The notes under the pieces were generated by a model. It was given only the letters and a program-made list of their open reading frames with translations, ran no database searches and had not been told where the DNA came from. This document shows, piece after piece, positions 1 to 7,834 of a stretch of DNA of 38,747 bases (position 1 is the first letter of the stretch; each line of letters begins with the position of its first letter). Position numbers and translations under genes: made by a program. This DNA comes from Candidatus Eisenbergiella stercoravium (GTDB lineage: Bacteria > Bacillota > Clostridia > Lachnospirales > Lachnospiraceae), in the NCBI GenBank assembly GCA_019113175.1, contig DXHY01000086.1, forward strand, positions 1 to 38,747. Direction: 5' to 3'.

Positions 1-40
1 AAAGAAGAAATGTCCATGAGTTCTCTCCTTTTTCTGGATT

Positions 41-98
41 TAGAGTTTTTGGAGTAATGTCTAAAAACTCTAACCCTAAGTTTACAGGAAAACTCTAA
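41..98. repeat. Inverted and direct repeats upstream of the corrinoid operon
   Basis: TAGAGTTTTT (41-50) and AAAAACTCTA (63-72) form a perfect 10-bp inverted repeat with a 12-nt spacer. A further copy, AAAACTCTAA, lies at 89-98, 25 bp after the second arm. The group lies 54-111 bp upstream of the first gene's start. It could be an operator array for a regulator of the methyl-transfer operon, or the end of an upstream transcript. No convincing -35/-10 pair was found in bases 1-151. The repeats are seen directly; their function is inference. Confidence 0.45.
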
Positions 99-151
99 AG
101 ATTTCGCTACACTTTCTTATTTGACGCATACGGCGGAACAGGAGGGTAAGC

Positions 152-793
152 ATGGATATTCTGGTTGAAATTTCTGAAAATTTGCAGAAGGGGAAGGCGA
201 AAATTGTAAAGGAGCTGGTGGGACAGGCCGTGGAGCAGGGCATCCCGGCAAAGGAAGTGCTGGAAAAGGGCCTTCTTGCCGGTATGGACGTGATCGGTGA
301 AAAGTTTAAGAATAACGAGGTGTTCGTGCCGGAGGTTCTGGTGGCGGCCCGCGCCATGAACATGGGCGCTGCGGTGCTGAAGCCTCTGCTTGCCGACGGG
401 GACCAGACCTCTGCCGGAAAGGTCTGCATCGGAACGGTTAAGGGAGATCTGCACGATATCGGCAAGAATCTGGTGAAGATGATGATGGAAGGAAAGGGAC
501 TGGAAGTGGTGGATCTGGGCACGGATGTGTCTCCGGAGACCTATGTGGAGACTGCCGTGAATCAGCACTGCCAGATCATCTGCTGCTCCGCACTCCTTAC
601 CACCACCATGCCCGTCATGGGAGAAGTGGTGAAAGCGGCGGAAAAGGCGGGAATCCGGGATAAAGTGAAAATCATGATCGGAGGAGCTCCGGTAACGGAG
701 GCATTCTGCGAACAGATCGGCGCGGATAAATATACGCCGGACGCTGCCAGCGCCGCGGACGCAGCTGTGGAGCTCTGCAGGGCTGCCGGATGA
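152..793 (+). CDS. Corrinoid (B12-binding) methyltransferase protein, MtbC/MtgC type
   Basis: This 213-aa protein has the two-domain layout of methyltransferase corrinoid proteins. A helical cap fills about residues 1-85, including GMDVIGEKFKNNEVFVPEV, followed by a Rossmann-like cobalamin domain. The B12 signature DxHxxG is present as D99-L-H101-D-I-G104, and SAL at 146-148 and GG at 177-178 match the other cobalamin-contact motifs. The protein should carry a methyl group on cobalt between a substrate methyltransferase and a methyl acceptor. A GGAGG lies about 8 nt before the ATG. A methyltransferase component I (MttB, MtaB or MtvB type) is not in the window and may lie upstream or elsewhere. 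Downstream neighbours supply acceptor-methyltransferase and activator functions. Family assignment is firm; the substrate is unknown. Confidence 0.93.
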   Translation: MDILVEISENLQKGKAKIVKELVGQAVEQGIPAKEVLEKGLLAGMDVIGEKFKNNEVFVPEVLVAARAMNMGAAVLKPLLADGDQTSAGKVCIGTVKGDLHDIGKNLVKMMMEGKGLEVVDLGTDVSPETYVETAVNQHCQIICCSALLTTTMPVMGEVVKAAEKAGIRDKVKIMIGGAPVTEAFCEQIGADKYTPDAASAADAAVELCRAAG

Positions 794-847
794 GAAATGG
801 AAAGATTCCCGCTTAAACGAAGCGCGTGAAAGAAAGGGATGGGAACG

Positions 848-1492
848 ATGGAGGAACTGATGAGGGCTCTGCGGGAGGAGGCGCTTGCGCTCGGAGCCTT
901 TCGCGCGGAACTGGTAAGGGTGGAGGACATTTCCACGGACGCTTCCTTCCGCAGTCTGTGCGCCTCCAACGCCTGCGGCAATTATGGAAAAAATTATATG
1001 TGTCCGCCGGATGTCGGCAGCATCGAGGAGCTGATGCAGGAGCTTCGCACCTATGAAACGGCTCTGGTGTATCAGACGGTGGGCCTCCTGGAGGACAGCT
1101 ATGATTTCGAGGGGATGATGGAAGCGGGAAACCGGCACAACGAGCTTGCGCAGAAGCTTCGAAGCTTTGCAGGGAAAGAGCTGGAACAGAGAAAATGTGC
1201 CAGGGGAAACCGCACGGAGGAAGGATGCGACCGGAAAGGAGCAGGCCAGGGGAGCGGGATCCGGCTGCTTCACCTTGGCGCCGGGGGGTGCCGGGTATGT
1301 ACAACATGCGGAAAACGGAGCGGCGAGCCCTGCCGTTTCCCCGAAAAGGCAATCGGTTCCCTGGAAGCATATGGGGTCAATGTGTCTCTTTTGGCCCGGA
1401 CTGCGGGCATGCGGTACATTAACGGACAGAATACGGTTACCTATTTCGGCGCCATACTCTGCCGTGCGGCTGTGACCGCAGCGACGAATTGA
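848..1492 (+). CDS. DUF2284 predicted metal-binding protein
   Basis: A cysteine-rich protein of about 214 aa. The N-terminal half has a C-x4-C-x8-CPP pattern (around CASNACGNYGKNYMCPP) and the C-terminal half has CRVCTTC followed by GEPCRFPEKAIGSLEAYG, both typical of DUF2284. The family often occurs beside corrinoid methyltransferases and probably binds a metal or Fe-S cluster, but its reaction is not established. An ATG at 839 is in frame, but AAAGGG ends one base before it. The ATG at 848 is about 9 nt from that site and is preferred. The central stretch (about 115-150) reads less like the family than the two ends, so a pair of compensating frame changes is possible but not proven. It lies 54 nt after the corrinoid gene and is likely in the same operon. 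Confidence 0.8.
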   Translation: MEELMRALREEALALGAFRAELVRVEDISTDASFRSLCASNACGNYGKNYMCPPDVGSIEELMQELRTYETALVYQTVGLLEDSYDFEGMMEAGNRHNELAQKLRSFAGKELEQRKCARGNRTEEGCDRKGAGQGSGIRLLHLGAGGCRVCTTCGKRSGEPCRFPEKAIGSLEAYGVNVSLLARTAGMRYINGQNTVTYFGAILCRAAVTAATN

Positions 1493-1544
1493 AGGATCGG
1501 CGCGGGTTCCTCAGCAATGTTTCGGAATGGAGGTAAATTTCAGA

Positions 1545-2549
1545 ATGAATATGAAAGAATGGCTGAAGGAGTTACGGGAGGCAGAACGGAAAAAAGCGAT
1601 GCCAATTCTTTCTTTCCCGGCCGTTCAGCTGATGGGAATCAGCGTGAAGGAGCTGATTTCAGACAGTGACAGACAGGCGGAGGGAATGGTACGGATTGCG
1701 GAAAGGGTGGATGCCGCGGCGTCGGTGAGCCTGATGGATCTGTCGGTGGAAGCGGAGTGCTTTGGATCGCAGATTGTGGTCAGTGAGGACGAAGTGCCTA
1801 CGGTAAAGGGCAGCATCGTAGCCGGCCCGGAGGAGGTGGAAAGCCTTCGGATTCCGCCTGTGGGAGCGGGACGAACGGATATCTATATCGATGCGGTCAG
1901 AAAAGCGGCGGAAAAAATTCAGGACCGGCCCGTATTTGCCGGCATGATCGGCCCCTACTCTCTGGCGGGCCGTCTGCTGGATGTGACGGAAATCATGTTT
2001 TACTGCTATGACGAGCCGGAAATGGTGGCTCTGCTTCTGGATAAGGCCACGGAGTTTCTGATCTCATATGGAAAGGCATATAAGGAGACCGGGGCAGACG
2101 GCATCATGCTGGCGGAGCCTCTGGCTGGTCTGCTGTCTCCCGCACTTGCCGAAGAATTTTCCGCGCCTTTCGTGAAACGGATTGTGGAAGCGCTTCAGGA
2201 TGATGATTTTCTGGTGATTTATCATAACTGCGGGAACAGCACGATTCAGATGATCGACTCCATCCTGGATACGGGGGCAGCGGCGTATCATTTTGGAAAT
2301 GCCATTGACATGGCGGAAATGCTGAAGCATATCCCGGCGGATACGATTGTCATGGGAAATGTGGATCCGGCCGGACAGTTCAGAAACGGAACTCCGGAAA
2401 GCATCCGGACAGCGACGCTTTCACTCATGGAAAAGTGCTGCACATATCCCAACTTTGTGATTTCTTCCGGCTGCGATATCCCTCCCATGTCGAAATGGGA
2501 AAACATTGACGCCTTTTTCCGGGCGGTGGCGGATTTTTATGGAAAATAA
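1545..2549 (+). CDS. Uroporphyrinogen decarboxylase-family (MtaA/CmuA-like) cobalamin methyltransferase
   Basis: This 334-aa TIM-barrel protein belongs to the UroD superfamily. Instead of a haem-pathway role, it shows the zinc-thiol site of methylcobamide methyltransferases: His227-Asn-Cys229 (in VIYHNCGNST) and a distal Cys310 (in VISSGCDIPP). In the MtaA, MtbA and CmuA group this HxC...C zinc site activates the thiol methyl acceptor. It is therefore expected to move a methyl group to or from the corrinoid protein at 152. Clostridia generally lack coenzyme M, so the partner thiol or other acceptor is open. An in-frame ATG exists at 1527, but GGAGG at 1529-1533 points to the start at 1545. 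The 3' end overlaps the next start by 11 nt, indicating translational coupling. Confidence 0.88.
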   Translation: MNMKEWLKELREAERKKAMPILSFPAVQLMGISVKELISDSDRQAEGMVRIAERVDAAASVSLMDLSVEAECFGSQIVVSEDEVPTVKGSIVAGPEEVESLRIPPVGAGRTDIYIDAVRKAAEKIQDRPVFAGMIGPYSLAGRLLDVTEIMFYCYDEPEMVALLLDKATEFLISYGKAYKETGADGIMLAEPLAGLLSPALAEEFSAPFVKRIVEALQDDDFLVIYHNCGNSTIQMIDSILDTGAAAYHFGNAIDMAEMLKHIPADTIVMGNVDPAGQFRNGTPESIRTATLSLMEKCCTYPNFVISSGCDIPPMSKWENIDAFFRAVADFYGK

Positions 2550-4155
2550 AGGATGCACAGAAGAAAAACGGATAAATGAAAGAGCTGCGGAGGAGACCGA
2601 TGTGACGGTAAACGGCAGAATCCTCCGTGCCGCAAAGGGAACGACTCTCGGAGAGCTTTTGAAAAAGGAAGGGCTTGCCATGCCCTGCGCAGGAACGGGG
2701 CGCTGCGGAAAATGCCGGGTCCGCGCGGAGGGCATGCTGAGTGAGCCGGATGCCGTGGAACGGCAAAAGATTTCCGCGCAGGAGCCTGGCAACATCCGTC
2801 TGGCCTGCCGGACCGTGATTCTCGGCCCCTGCCAGGTGGAATGGGAAACGGAAAAGAACATGGAAATCCGGCTTGGCGGCAGGGCTTCCTTCGGAAAGGG
2901 AGAGCCTCTGTTTGACAGGCTGGGAGCGGCGGTGGATGTGGGAACCACCACGCTGGCGGCGCAGCTTTACGGAAAAAGCGGGCTGCTCGCCCAGGCAGGG
3001 CTGGAAAATCCACAGAAGGCCTACGGGGCGGATGTGATATCCAGGGTGGAGAGAAGCCTTGCGGGAGAGGGAGAAGCGCTGAAAAAGGCCGTGTGCGGCG
3101 GGATCGGAACACTGCTTGAGGAGCTCGCGGCCCGCGCGGGCGTTTCGGCGGAGCAGATCGATACGCTTGTGATCACAGGGAATACCTCCATGCTGTACCT
3201 TCTTACGGGCAGAAACCCGGAATGCCTTTCCCATGCGCCCTTTCAGGCAGACTGGCTGGCGGGAGAGTGGACGGACGGAAAGGCTCTCATGCTGCCCTGC
3301 CCGGATGCAGAGGTGTATTTTCCGCCCTGCATCTCTGCCTTCGTTGGGGCGGATATCACCTGCGCCATGCTGCATACCGGTCTGGGGGATGCGGCAGAGC
3401 CGGAGCTTCTTACGGATATCGGAACCAACGGGGAAATTGTGCTGAATCAGGGCGGAGAGCTGTTCTGCTGCTCTACGGCGGCGGGGCCGGCCTTTGAGGG
3501 GGCGGGGTTAAGCTGCGGAATGCCGGGAAAGGAAGGGGCCATCTGCCGTGTGGAATGGAAGGACGGCCGTCTGGAAACCAGCGTGATCGGAGGCGGACCG
3601 GCAAAAGGGATCTGCGGAAGCGGCGTGGTGGATGCCGTCAGCTGCCTGCTGCAGAGCGGATGGCTGGATGAAACCGGCTTTCTGGAAGAAAATGCGGTTC
3701 TGGCGGAAGGGGTGGAGCTTCTTCAGGAGGACATCCGGAAGATCCAGCTTGCCAAGGGGGCCATTTCCGCCGGAATCCGGACCATGCTGCACCGGGCGGA
3801 TCTGCCTGTGGAGGGACTGGCAAAAGTGCTGGTGGCGGGCGGCTTCGGCAGCAGCCTGAATATGAAAAATGCCATTTCCATCGGCCTTCTGCCTGATATG
3901 GATGTGGAGCGGGTTGTGATCTGCGGCAATGCGGCGCTGAATGGAGCGGCGGATCTGCTTCTGGACGGCAGCAGACGGAAGGCGGCGGAGAAGCTTGCAC
4001 GACGGACCGTTACGGTGTCGCTTGCCGCGGATGAATATTTTAAAAACAGCTATATGGAAGGTATGCTGTTCCCGGAATTCATCGTCTGCGGCGTGGATAT
4101 GCCGGAACCGGCCCGGAAGGTGCAGAGTCTTGAAGTGGAGGCGTCCCCGTCGTAA
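2539..4155 (+). CDS. RACo-like reductive activator of corrinoid proteins (2Fe-2S + ASKHA/DUF4445)
   Basis: A protein of about 538 aa. The N-terminal [2Fe-2S] plant-type ferredoxin domain (about 17-105) has cysteines in MPCAGTGRCGKCRV and a fourth in RLACRT. A middle linker is followed by a large ASKHA-type ATPase domain with phosphate-binding segments DVGTTTLAAQ and TDIGTNGEIV and the C-terminal VLVAGGFGSSL. This is the layout of RACo/COG3894, which uses ATP to drive reduction of inactive Co(II) corrinoid to Co(I). It should reactivate the corrinoid protein at 152. The start at 2539 lies inside the end of the preceding gene (ATGGAAAATAA). The longer ORF from 2506 is disfavoured because it adds 11 residues that overlap the preceding gene. 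It is the last gene of the operon before the terminator at 4245. Confidence 0.92.
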   Translation: MENKGCTEEKRINERAAEETDVTVNGRILRAAKGTTLGELLKKEGLAMPCAGTGRCGKCRVRAEGMLSEPDAVERQKISAQEPGNIRLACRTVILGPCQVEWETEKNMEIRLGGRASFGKGEPLFDRLGAAVDVGTTTLAAQLYGKSGLLAQAGLENPQKAYGADVISRVERSLAGEGEALKKAVCGGIGTLLEELAARAGVSAEQIDTLVITGNTSMLYLLTGRNPECLSHAPFQADWLAGEWTDGKALMLPCPDAEVYFPPCISAFVGADITCAMLHTGLGDAAEPELLTDIGTNGEIVLNQGGELFCCSTAAGPAFEGAGLSCGMPGKEGAICRVEWKDGRLETSVIGGGPAKGICGSGVVDAVSCLLQSGWLDETGFLEENAVLAEGVELLQEDIRKIQLAKGAISAGIRTMLHRADLPVEGLAKVLVAGGFGSSLNMKNAISIGLLPDMDVERVVICGNAALNGAADLLLDGSRRKAAEKLARRTVTVSLAADEYFKNSYMEGMLFPEFIVCGVDMPEPARKVQSLEVEASPS

Positions 4156-4244
4156 ATCTCGAGGCGTTTTATTCCGCGGACAGGCATGCGGGTGCGGGAA
4201 GAAAGCAATAACCCTGTACTTCACGCAGCATAAAATTTGAGCGG

Positions 4245-4277
4245 AAGCATCTCTGTAACAGGAGGTGCTTTTGTTTT
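4245..4277 (+). terminator. Rho-independent terminator after corrinoid operon
   Basis: AAGCATCTC (4245-4253) pairs with GAGGTGCTT (4262-4270) with one G-U pair and an 8-nt loop, followed by TTTTGTTTT-like sequence. It lies 90 bp after the RACo stop and ends the first operon. The rest of the 4156-4384 gap shows no gene. Confidence 0.7.
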
Positions 4278-4384
4278 GCACAAAATCTTCCGGTTGATAT
4301 CTGAAAATTCATTCGATCTTCCTTCCGGGAAAAGAATGCTTTATGATAGACTGTATGGAAAGCTGTAAAGGAGTGATTGGAACG

Positions 4385-5431
4385 ATGCCACGAAAAGGAA
4401 AAAAGCGGCTTCATTTGGCCAGAGCTGCCGGTACAGCCATCGTAGCTGCTGCGGCAGCCGCAGGATGGTGCAAATGGAGAAACTGCCGTTACCCGCTGGA
4501 GAAGGAGTACAGATTTATCAATAAATTTTTCATCCCCGGTTTTTTCCTGTCACCGCGGTTTTTGAAATTTGCGAATGCCCGGCTTTATTCCATGAAGCTG
4601 CCGGTTCCTCCGGACGGAATAAAGCGGTACATGAAATGGATGGAAACACGGGATGGAGAGAGGATGTGGCTGACTGTCTACAGACCGTCCGATGCAAAGA
4701 AAACCTTTCCCTGTCTCGTATATTTTCATGGCGGCGGTTTCTGCCTGGCCGACGCGCCCTATCTTCATAAAACCGTTGCAGAATATGCAAGGCAGGCGGA
4801 ATGCGCGGTGGTGCTCGTCCATTACAGGACGTCTGACCGGTATCCGTTTCCGGTTCCCTTTCAGGACTGCTGCGATGGTCTGGAATATATCCGCAGGCAT
4901 GAAAAGGAGCTCCATATTGACGGCTCCCGCATCGCAGTGGGAGGAGACAGCGCGGGAGGCGCTCTGGCAGCGGCCTGTGTGCTGTGGAGCAGGGATATGG
5001 GGAAGGCAGATATCTGTTTTCAGATGCTGATTTATCCTGTGCTGGACTGCCGTATGGAGACGGAATCCATGCGGAAATTTACGGACAGTCCGCTCTGGAA
5101 TGCCGGACTGAACAGGAAAATGTGGCAGCTTTACCTGAAAAAACCCGGCCTGGAAAAAGTGGAGTATGCTTCTCCGGCGCTGGCAGAAAATCTGCATAAG
5201 CTTCCTGATGCCTATATCGAGGTGGAGCAATTTGACTGTCTGCATGATGAGGGGGCGGCTTTTGCGGAACGTCTGAGAAGTGCCGGCGCTGCCGTACAGC
5301 TTGAAGATGTGAGAGGAACCTTTCATGGATTCGATGTGTTCCGAAAGAAAACGGTCACACAGAAAATGATCCGGATGCGTATACTGGCGCTTCAGAGGGC
5401 CTTTCAGCAGGATTCCTGTATTATCTTCTAG
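4385..5431 (+). CDS. Membrane-anchored alpha/beta-hydrolase, HSL-type esterase
   Basis: A 348-aa protein of the hormone-sensitive-lipase/acetyl-esterase family. The oxyanion-hole motif HGGGF (in YFHGGGFC) and the nucleophile elbow GGDSAGG are clear. The remaining triad residues are likely Asp in QFDCLHDEG and His in TFHGFD. Residues about 12-27 form an Ala-rich hydrophobic segment after a basic start, so the enzyme is probably held in the membrane by a signal anchor. AAAGGAG at 4367-4373 supports the ATG at 4385 over the in-frame ATG at 4343. It probably hydrolyses short-chain esters such as acetyl groups; the natural substrate is unknown. It stands apart from the upstream operon, separated by a terminator. 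Confidence 0.88.
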   Translation: MPRKGKKRLHLARAAGTAIVAAAAAAGWCKWRNCRYPLEKEYRFINKFFIPGFFLSPRFLKFANARLYSMKLPVPPDGIKRYMKWMETRDGERMWLTVYRPSDAKKTFPCLVYFHGGGFCLADAPYLHKTVAEYARQAECAVVLVHYRTSDRYPFPVPFQDCCDGLEYIRRHEKELHIDGSRIAVGGDSAGGALAAACVLWSRDMGKADICFQMLIYPVLDCRMETESMRKFTDSPLWNAGLNRKMWQLYLKKPGLEKVEYASPALAENLHKLPDAYIEVEQFDCLHDEGAAFAERLRSAGAAVQLEDVRGTFHGFDVFRKKTVTQKMIRMRILALQRAFQQDSCIIF

Positions 5432-5437
5432 TTCATA

Positions 5438-5543
5438 CCGCATGATAAACTGCGAGATTCCATGCGGCAGACGGGACAGATATAATAAAAACAGCAGGAA
5501 GCCCCTGAGAATGCTGCAGGGGGCTGAGAAACGTTTCGAAACG
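5438..5543 (+). promoter_or_regulatory. Candidate promoter and leader structures before aldo/keto reductase
   Basis: CCGCATG/CATGCGG arms (5438-5444, 5461-5467) flank a 16-nt spacer. A TATAAT sits at 5481-5486 with only a poor TTCCAT 17 nt upstream. AGCCCCTG (5500-5507) can pair with CAGGGGGCT (5517-5525) with one bulge. The perfect 12-bp palindrome CGTTTCGAAACG (5532-5543) runs into the GGAGG Shine-Dalgarno sequence at 5543-5547. Together these suggest regulated initiation, but the promoter call is weak. Confidence 0.4.
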
Positions 5544-5553
5544 GAGGATTTTT

Positions 5554-6660
5554 ATGGAGTACAGACAGCTGCCCCATGGAACGGCACAGGAAAAATTCAG
5601 CGTGCTCGGTCTGGGGATGGGAGGCATTCAGAACAGCCCGGATGCGGAGATTGAGAGCGTGGTGCGCACCGCCACCCAGAACGGCATCAACTTTTTTGAC
5701 CTGTGTGCGGGAGGAAAAAATGTTTATGAACCTTTTGGCAGGGCCCTTGCCGGACAGCGGGAAAAGGTGTTTTTCCAGCTGCATTTCGGAGCGGTCTATA
5801 ACGAAAAGGGCGAATACGGCTGGTCCAGGGATCTGAACGTGATCAGAGAAACCTTCGCCTGGGAGCTGAAGGCGCTGGGAACAGACTATGCGGATTTCGG
5901 GTTCCTGCACTGTGTGGATGAGGACGAGGATTTTGACCGGCTGGTAAGCTCCGGCATTTTTGATTATATAAAGGGGCTGAAGAAAGAAGGAAAGGTGCGC
6001 CATATCGGATTTTCTTCCCACACTCCGTCCGTCGCAAACCGGGTGCTGGATACGGGAGTCATCGATATGATGATGTTTTCCATCAATCCGGCCTATGATC
6101 TGGAGCAGGGGGATGAGCTGGGCATCGGATCCACTTCGGAGCGGGCAGCGTTATTCCGCCGCTGCGAATCCATGGGAGTCGGCATTTCCGTCATGAAACC
6201 CTTCCACGGAGGGAAGCTGCTGGATGAAAAGACATCTCCCTTCCATACGGCGATGACCCGCTTTCAGTGCATCCAGTATGCTCTGGACCGTCCCGGCGTG
6301 CTTGCTGTCGTCCCCGGCGTACGGGACCTGAAGGATTTAAACGCCCTGCTTGGCTTTGCCGGTGCGCCGGATGAGGAAAAGGACTACTCCGTAATCGGGG
6401 AATTCACCCCGCAGGCAGCGCAGGGAAACTGTGTATACTGCAACCACTGCCAGCCCTGTCCCGCGGGAATCGATGTGGGGCTGGTCAACAAATACTACGA
6501 CCTGGCTCAGGCTGGAGACAGGATGGCGGCGAATCACTATGAAAAGCTCGCCGTGAAGGCGGACGCCTGCATCGGTTGCGGCCACTGTGACAGACGCTGC
6601 CCGTTCCACACGCACCAGAGCGCAAGGATGAAGGAGATTGCGGCGTATTTTGCAAAATAG
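5554..6660 (+). CDS. Aldo/keto reductase with C-terminal Fe-S cluster motifs
   Basis: A 368-aa protein with an AKR (beta/alpha)8 barrel over about residues 1-285. It is followed by two ferredoxin-like cysteine clusters: CVYCNHCQPCP and, about 45 residues later, CIGCGHCDRRCPF. The usual AKR tetrad is incomplete. The FDLC region lacks the Tyr of the normal DxAxxYG motif, and the residue normally Lys in the next strand falls in FFQLHFGAV (His or Gln). The His of LHCVD is present. This matches a clostridial subgroup of Fe-S AKRs whose electron route and substrates are poorly known. It starts at 5554 behind GGAGG. A hairpin repeat and the DUF362 gene follow on the same strand. Confidence 0.88.
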   Translation: MEYRQLPHGTAQEKFSVLGLGMGGIQNSPDAEIESVVRTATQNGINFFDLCAGGKNVYEPFGRALAGQREKVFFQLHFGAVYNEKGEYGWSRDLNVIRETFAWELKALGTDYADFGFLHCVDEDEDFDRLVSSGIFDYIKGLKKEGKVRHIGFSSHTPSVANRVLDTGVIDMMMFSINPAYDLEQGDELGIGSTSERAALFRRCESMGVGISVMKPFHGGKLLDEKTSPFHTAMTRFQCIQYALDRPGVLAVVPGVRDLKDLNALLGFAGAPDEEKDYSVIGEFTPQAAQGNCVYCNHCQPCPAGIDVGLVNKYYDLAQAGDRMAANHYEKLAVKADACIGCGHCDRRCPFHTHQSARMKEIAAYFAK

Positions 6661-6662
6661 AC

Positions 6663-6736
6663 GCCGCCTGCGGCGGCAGAGCGGGAGGACGGCATGAACC
6701 CTTTGGACATAATATGAATGCCGCCTGCGGCGGCAG
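6663..6736 (+). repeat. Two exact 17-bp palindromic repeats flanking a mini-ORF
   Basis: GCCGCCTGCGGCGGCAG occurs at 6663-6679 and again at 6720-6736. Each contains the hairpin GCCGCC-TGC-GGCGGC and each is followed within 4-10 nt by a GGGAGG/GGAGG Shine-Dalgarno sequence. Between them lies a 7-residue reading frame (6694-6717), and its TGA is directly followed by an in-frame upstream ATG of the DUF362 gene at 6718. A related sequence (CTGCCCTTCGGCGGCAG) lies at 33904-33920 before lacI. The repeats are seen directly; a role in translation is inference. Confidence 0.7.
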
Positions 6737-6750
6737 GACTGGAGGTAACA

Positions 6751-7638
6751 ATGGAAAAAGCGAAGGTTTATTTTACGAAGGAAATTACACCGGAAAGCCT
6801 GATCAGGATTTATCAGGCGCTGGGAACAAAGCTGAAGGGAAAGGTGGGCGTGAAGATTTCCACCGGAGAGCCGGGAGGACATAACTATCTGCATCCGGAG
6901 CTGATCGGAGATCTGGTTCATCAGCTGGACGGCACAATCATTGAGTGCTGTACCGCCTACGGCGGACAGCGTCAGGACCCGAAGCTTCACTGGAAGGCCA
7001 TTGAGGATCATGGCTTTAAGGCCATGGCACCCTGTGACATCATGGATGAGTTCGGAGAGATGGAGATCCCGGTGGAGGGAGGCTTCCATCTGGATAAGGA
7101 TATTGTGGGAGAGCATCTGGACAATTATGATTCCATCCTTGTGCTGTCTCATTTCAAGGGACACGCCATGGGCGGCTTCGGCGGCGCGCTGAAGAACATC
7201 AGCATCGGCATCGCCTCCACGCACGGAAAGACCAACATCCATACGGCGGGCGTGACCACGGAAGCGGCGGAGCTGTTCAACAATCTGCCGCCGCAGGATC
7301 ATTTCCTGGAGAGCATGGCGGACGCCTGCAAGGCGGTGATCAGCCATAAGGGGGCGGAAAACATGCTCTACATCAACGTGGCGAACCGGCTGAGTGTGGA
7401 CTGTGACTGCGATTCCCATCCTGCGGAGCCGGAGATGGCGGATCTGGGAATTTTCGCATCCACGGATCCGGTTGCGGTGGATCAGGCCTGTTATGATGCA
7501 GTGATTAATTCCCCTGACCCCGGAAAAAAGGCGCTCATTGAGCGTATGGATTCCCGCCACGGCATCCACACCGTGGAAGCTGCCGCGCAGCATGGTCTGG
7601 GAAGCCGTGAGTATGAAATCATCTCTCTTGACGACTGA
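6751..7638 (+). CDS. DUF362 domain-containing protein
   Basis: A protein of about 295 aa spanned by a DUF362 domain, with family-typical stretches VGVKISTGEPGGHNY, VLSHFKGHAMGGFGGALKN and STDPVAVDQACYD. DUF362 proteins are often fused to ferredoxin domains, but this copy is the short form with no CxxCxxC cluster. The biochemical role is not established. GGAGG at 6741-6745 fits a start at 6751. An in-frame ATG at 6718 would add PPAAAGLEVT encoded by the palindromic repeat and is unlikely to be the main start. It lies 90 nt after the AKR gene and is probably cotranscribed. Confidence 0.88.
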   Translation: MEKAKVYFTKEITPESLIRIYQALGTKLKGKVGVKISTGEPGGHNYLHPELIGDLVHQLDGTIIECCTAYGGQRQDPKLHWKAIEDHGFKAMAPCDIMDEFGEMEIPVEGGFHLDKDIVGEHLDNYDSILVLSHFKGHAMGGFGGALKNISIGIASTHGKTNIHTAGVTTEAAELFNNLPPQDHFLESMADACKAVISHKGAENMLYINVANRLSVDCDCDSHPAEPEMADLGIFASTDPVAVDQACYDAVINSPDPGKKALIERMDSRHGIHTVEAAAQHGLGSREYEIISLDD

Positions 7639-7691
7639 ATGGAATGAGACGGATTATTCTGACGGAAAATTTTCATAAGGGAAAAAGAACG

Positions 7692-7716
7692 GGACCGCCG
7701 GTTTAGCCGGCGGTCC
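7692..7716. terminator. Strong GC hairpin in convergent intergenic region
   Basis: GGACCGCCGG (7692-7701), a 5-nt loop TTTAG, and CCGGCGGTCC (7707-7716) form a perfect 10-bp stem. It sits between the DUF362 gene (+) and the NUDIX gene (-), as expected for a bidirectional terminator, but it lacks a clear T tract on the + side. The rest of 7639-7834 is AT-rich with loose CTAAA repeats (7799-7832) and no gene. Confidence 0.6.
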
Positions 7717-7834
7717 TGCCGTATATCTGATGGTATGCCAGCGTTACGTTTCCAGGTTCCCTTGCGGCGTCCATACATCCTTTCGTAAAAGACAATTTAC
7801 TAAACTATAAATCACTAAATCATACATTACTAAA

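Noticed and set aside
107-1273. 388-codon open frame on the minus strand over the corrinoid and DUF2284 genes
   Set aside because: It is the mirror of GC-rich coding DNA; the translation shows no family motif and is rich in Arg/His/Ser, while the + frames carry clear B12 and Cys motifs.
1545-2549. Reading the UroD-family gene as haem-pathway hemE
   Set aside because: The HNC...C zinc motif and the corrinoid operon setting fit a cobalamin methyltransferase; no other haem gene is nearby.
2425-3375. 316-codon minus-strand frame opposite the RACo-like gene
   Set aside because: Antisense shadow with no recognisable domain; the + frame has ferredoxin and ASKHA motifs throughout.
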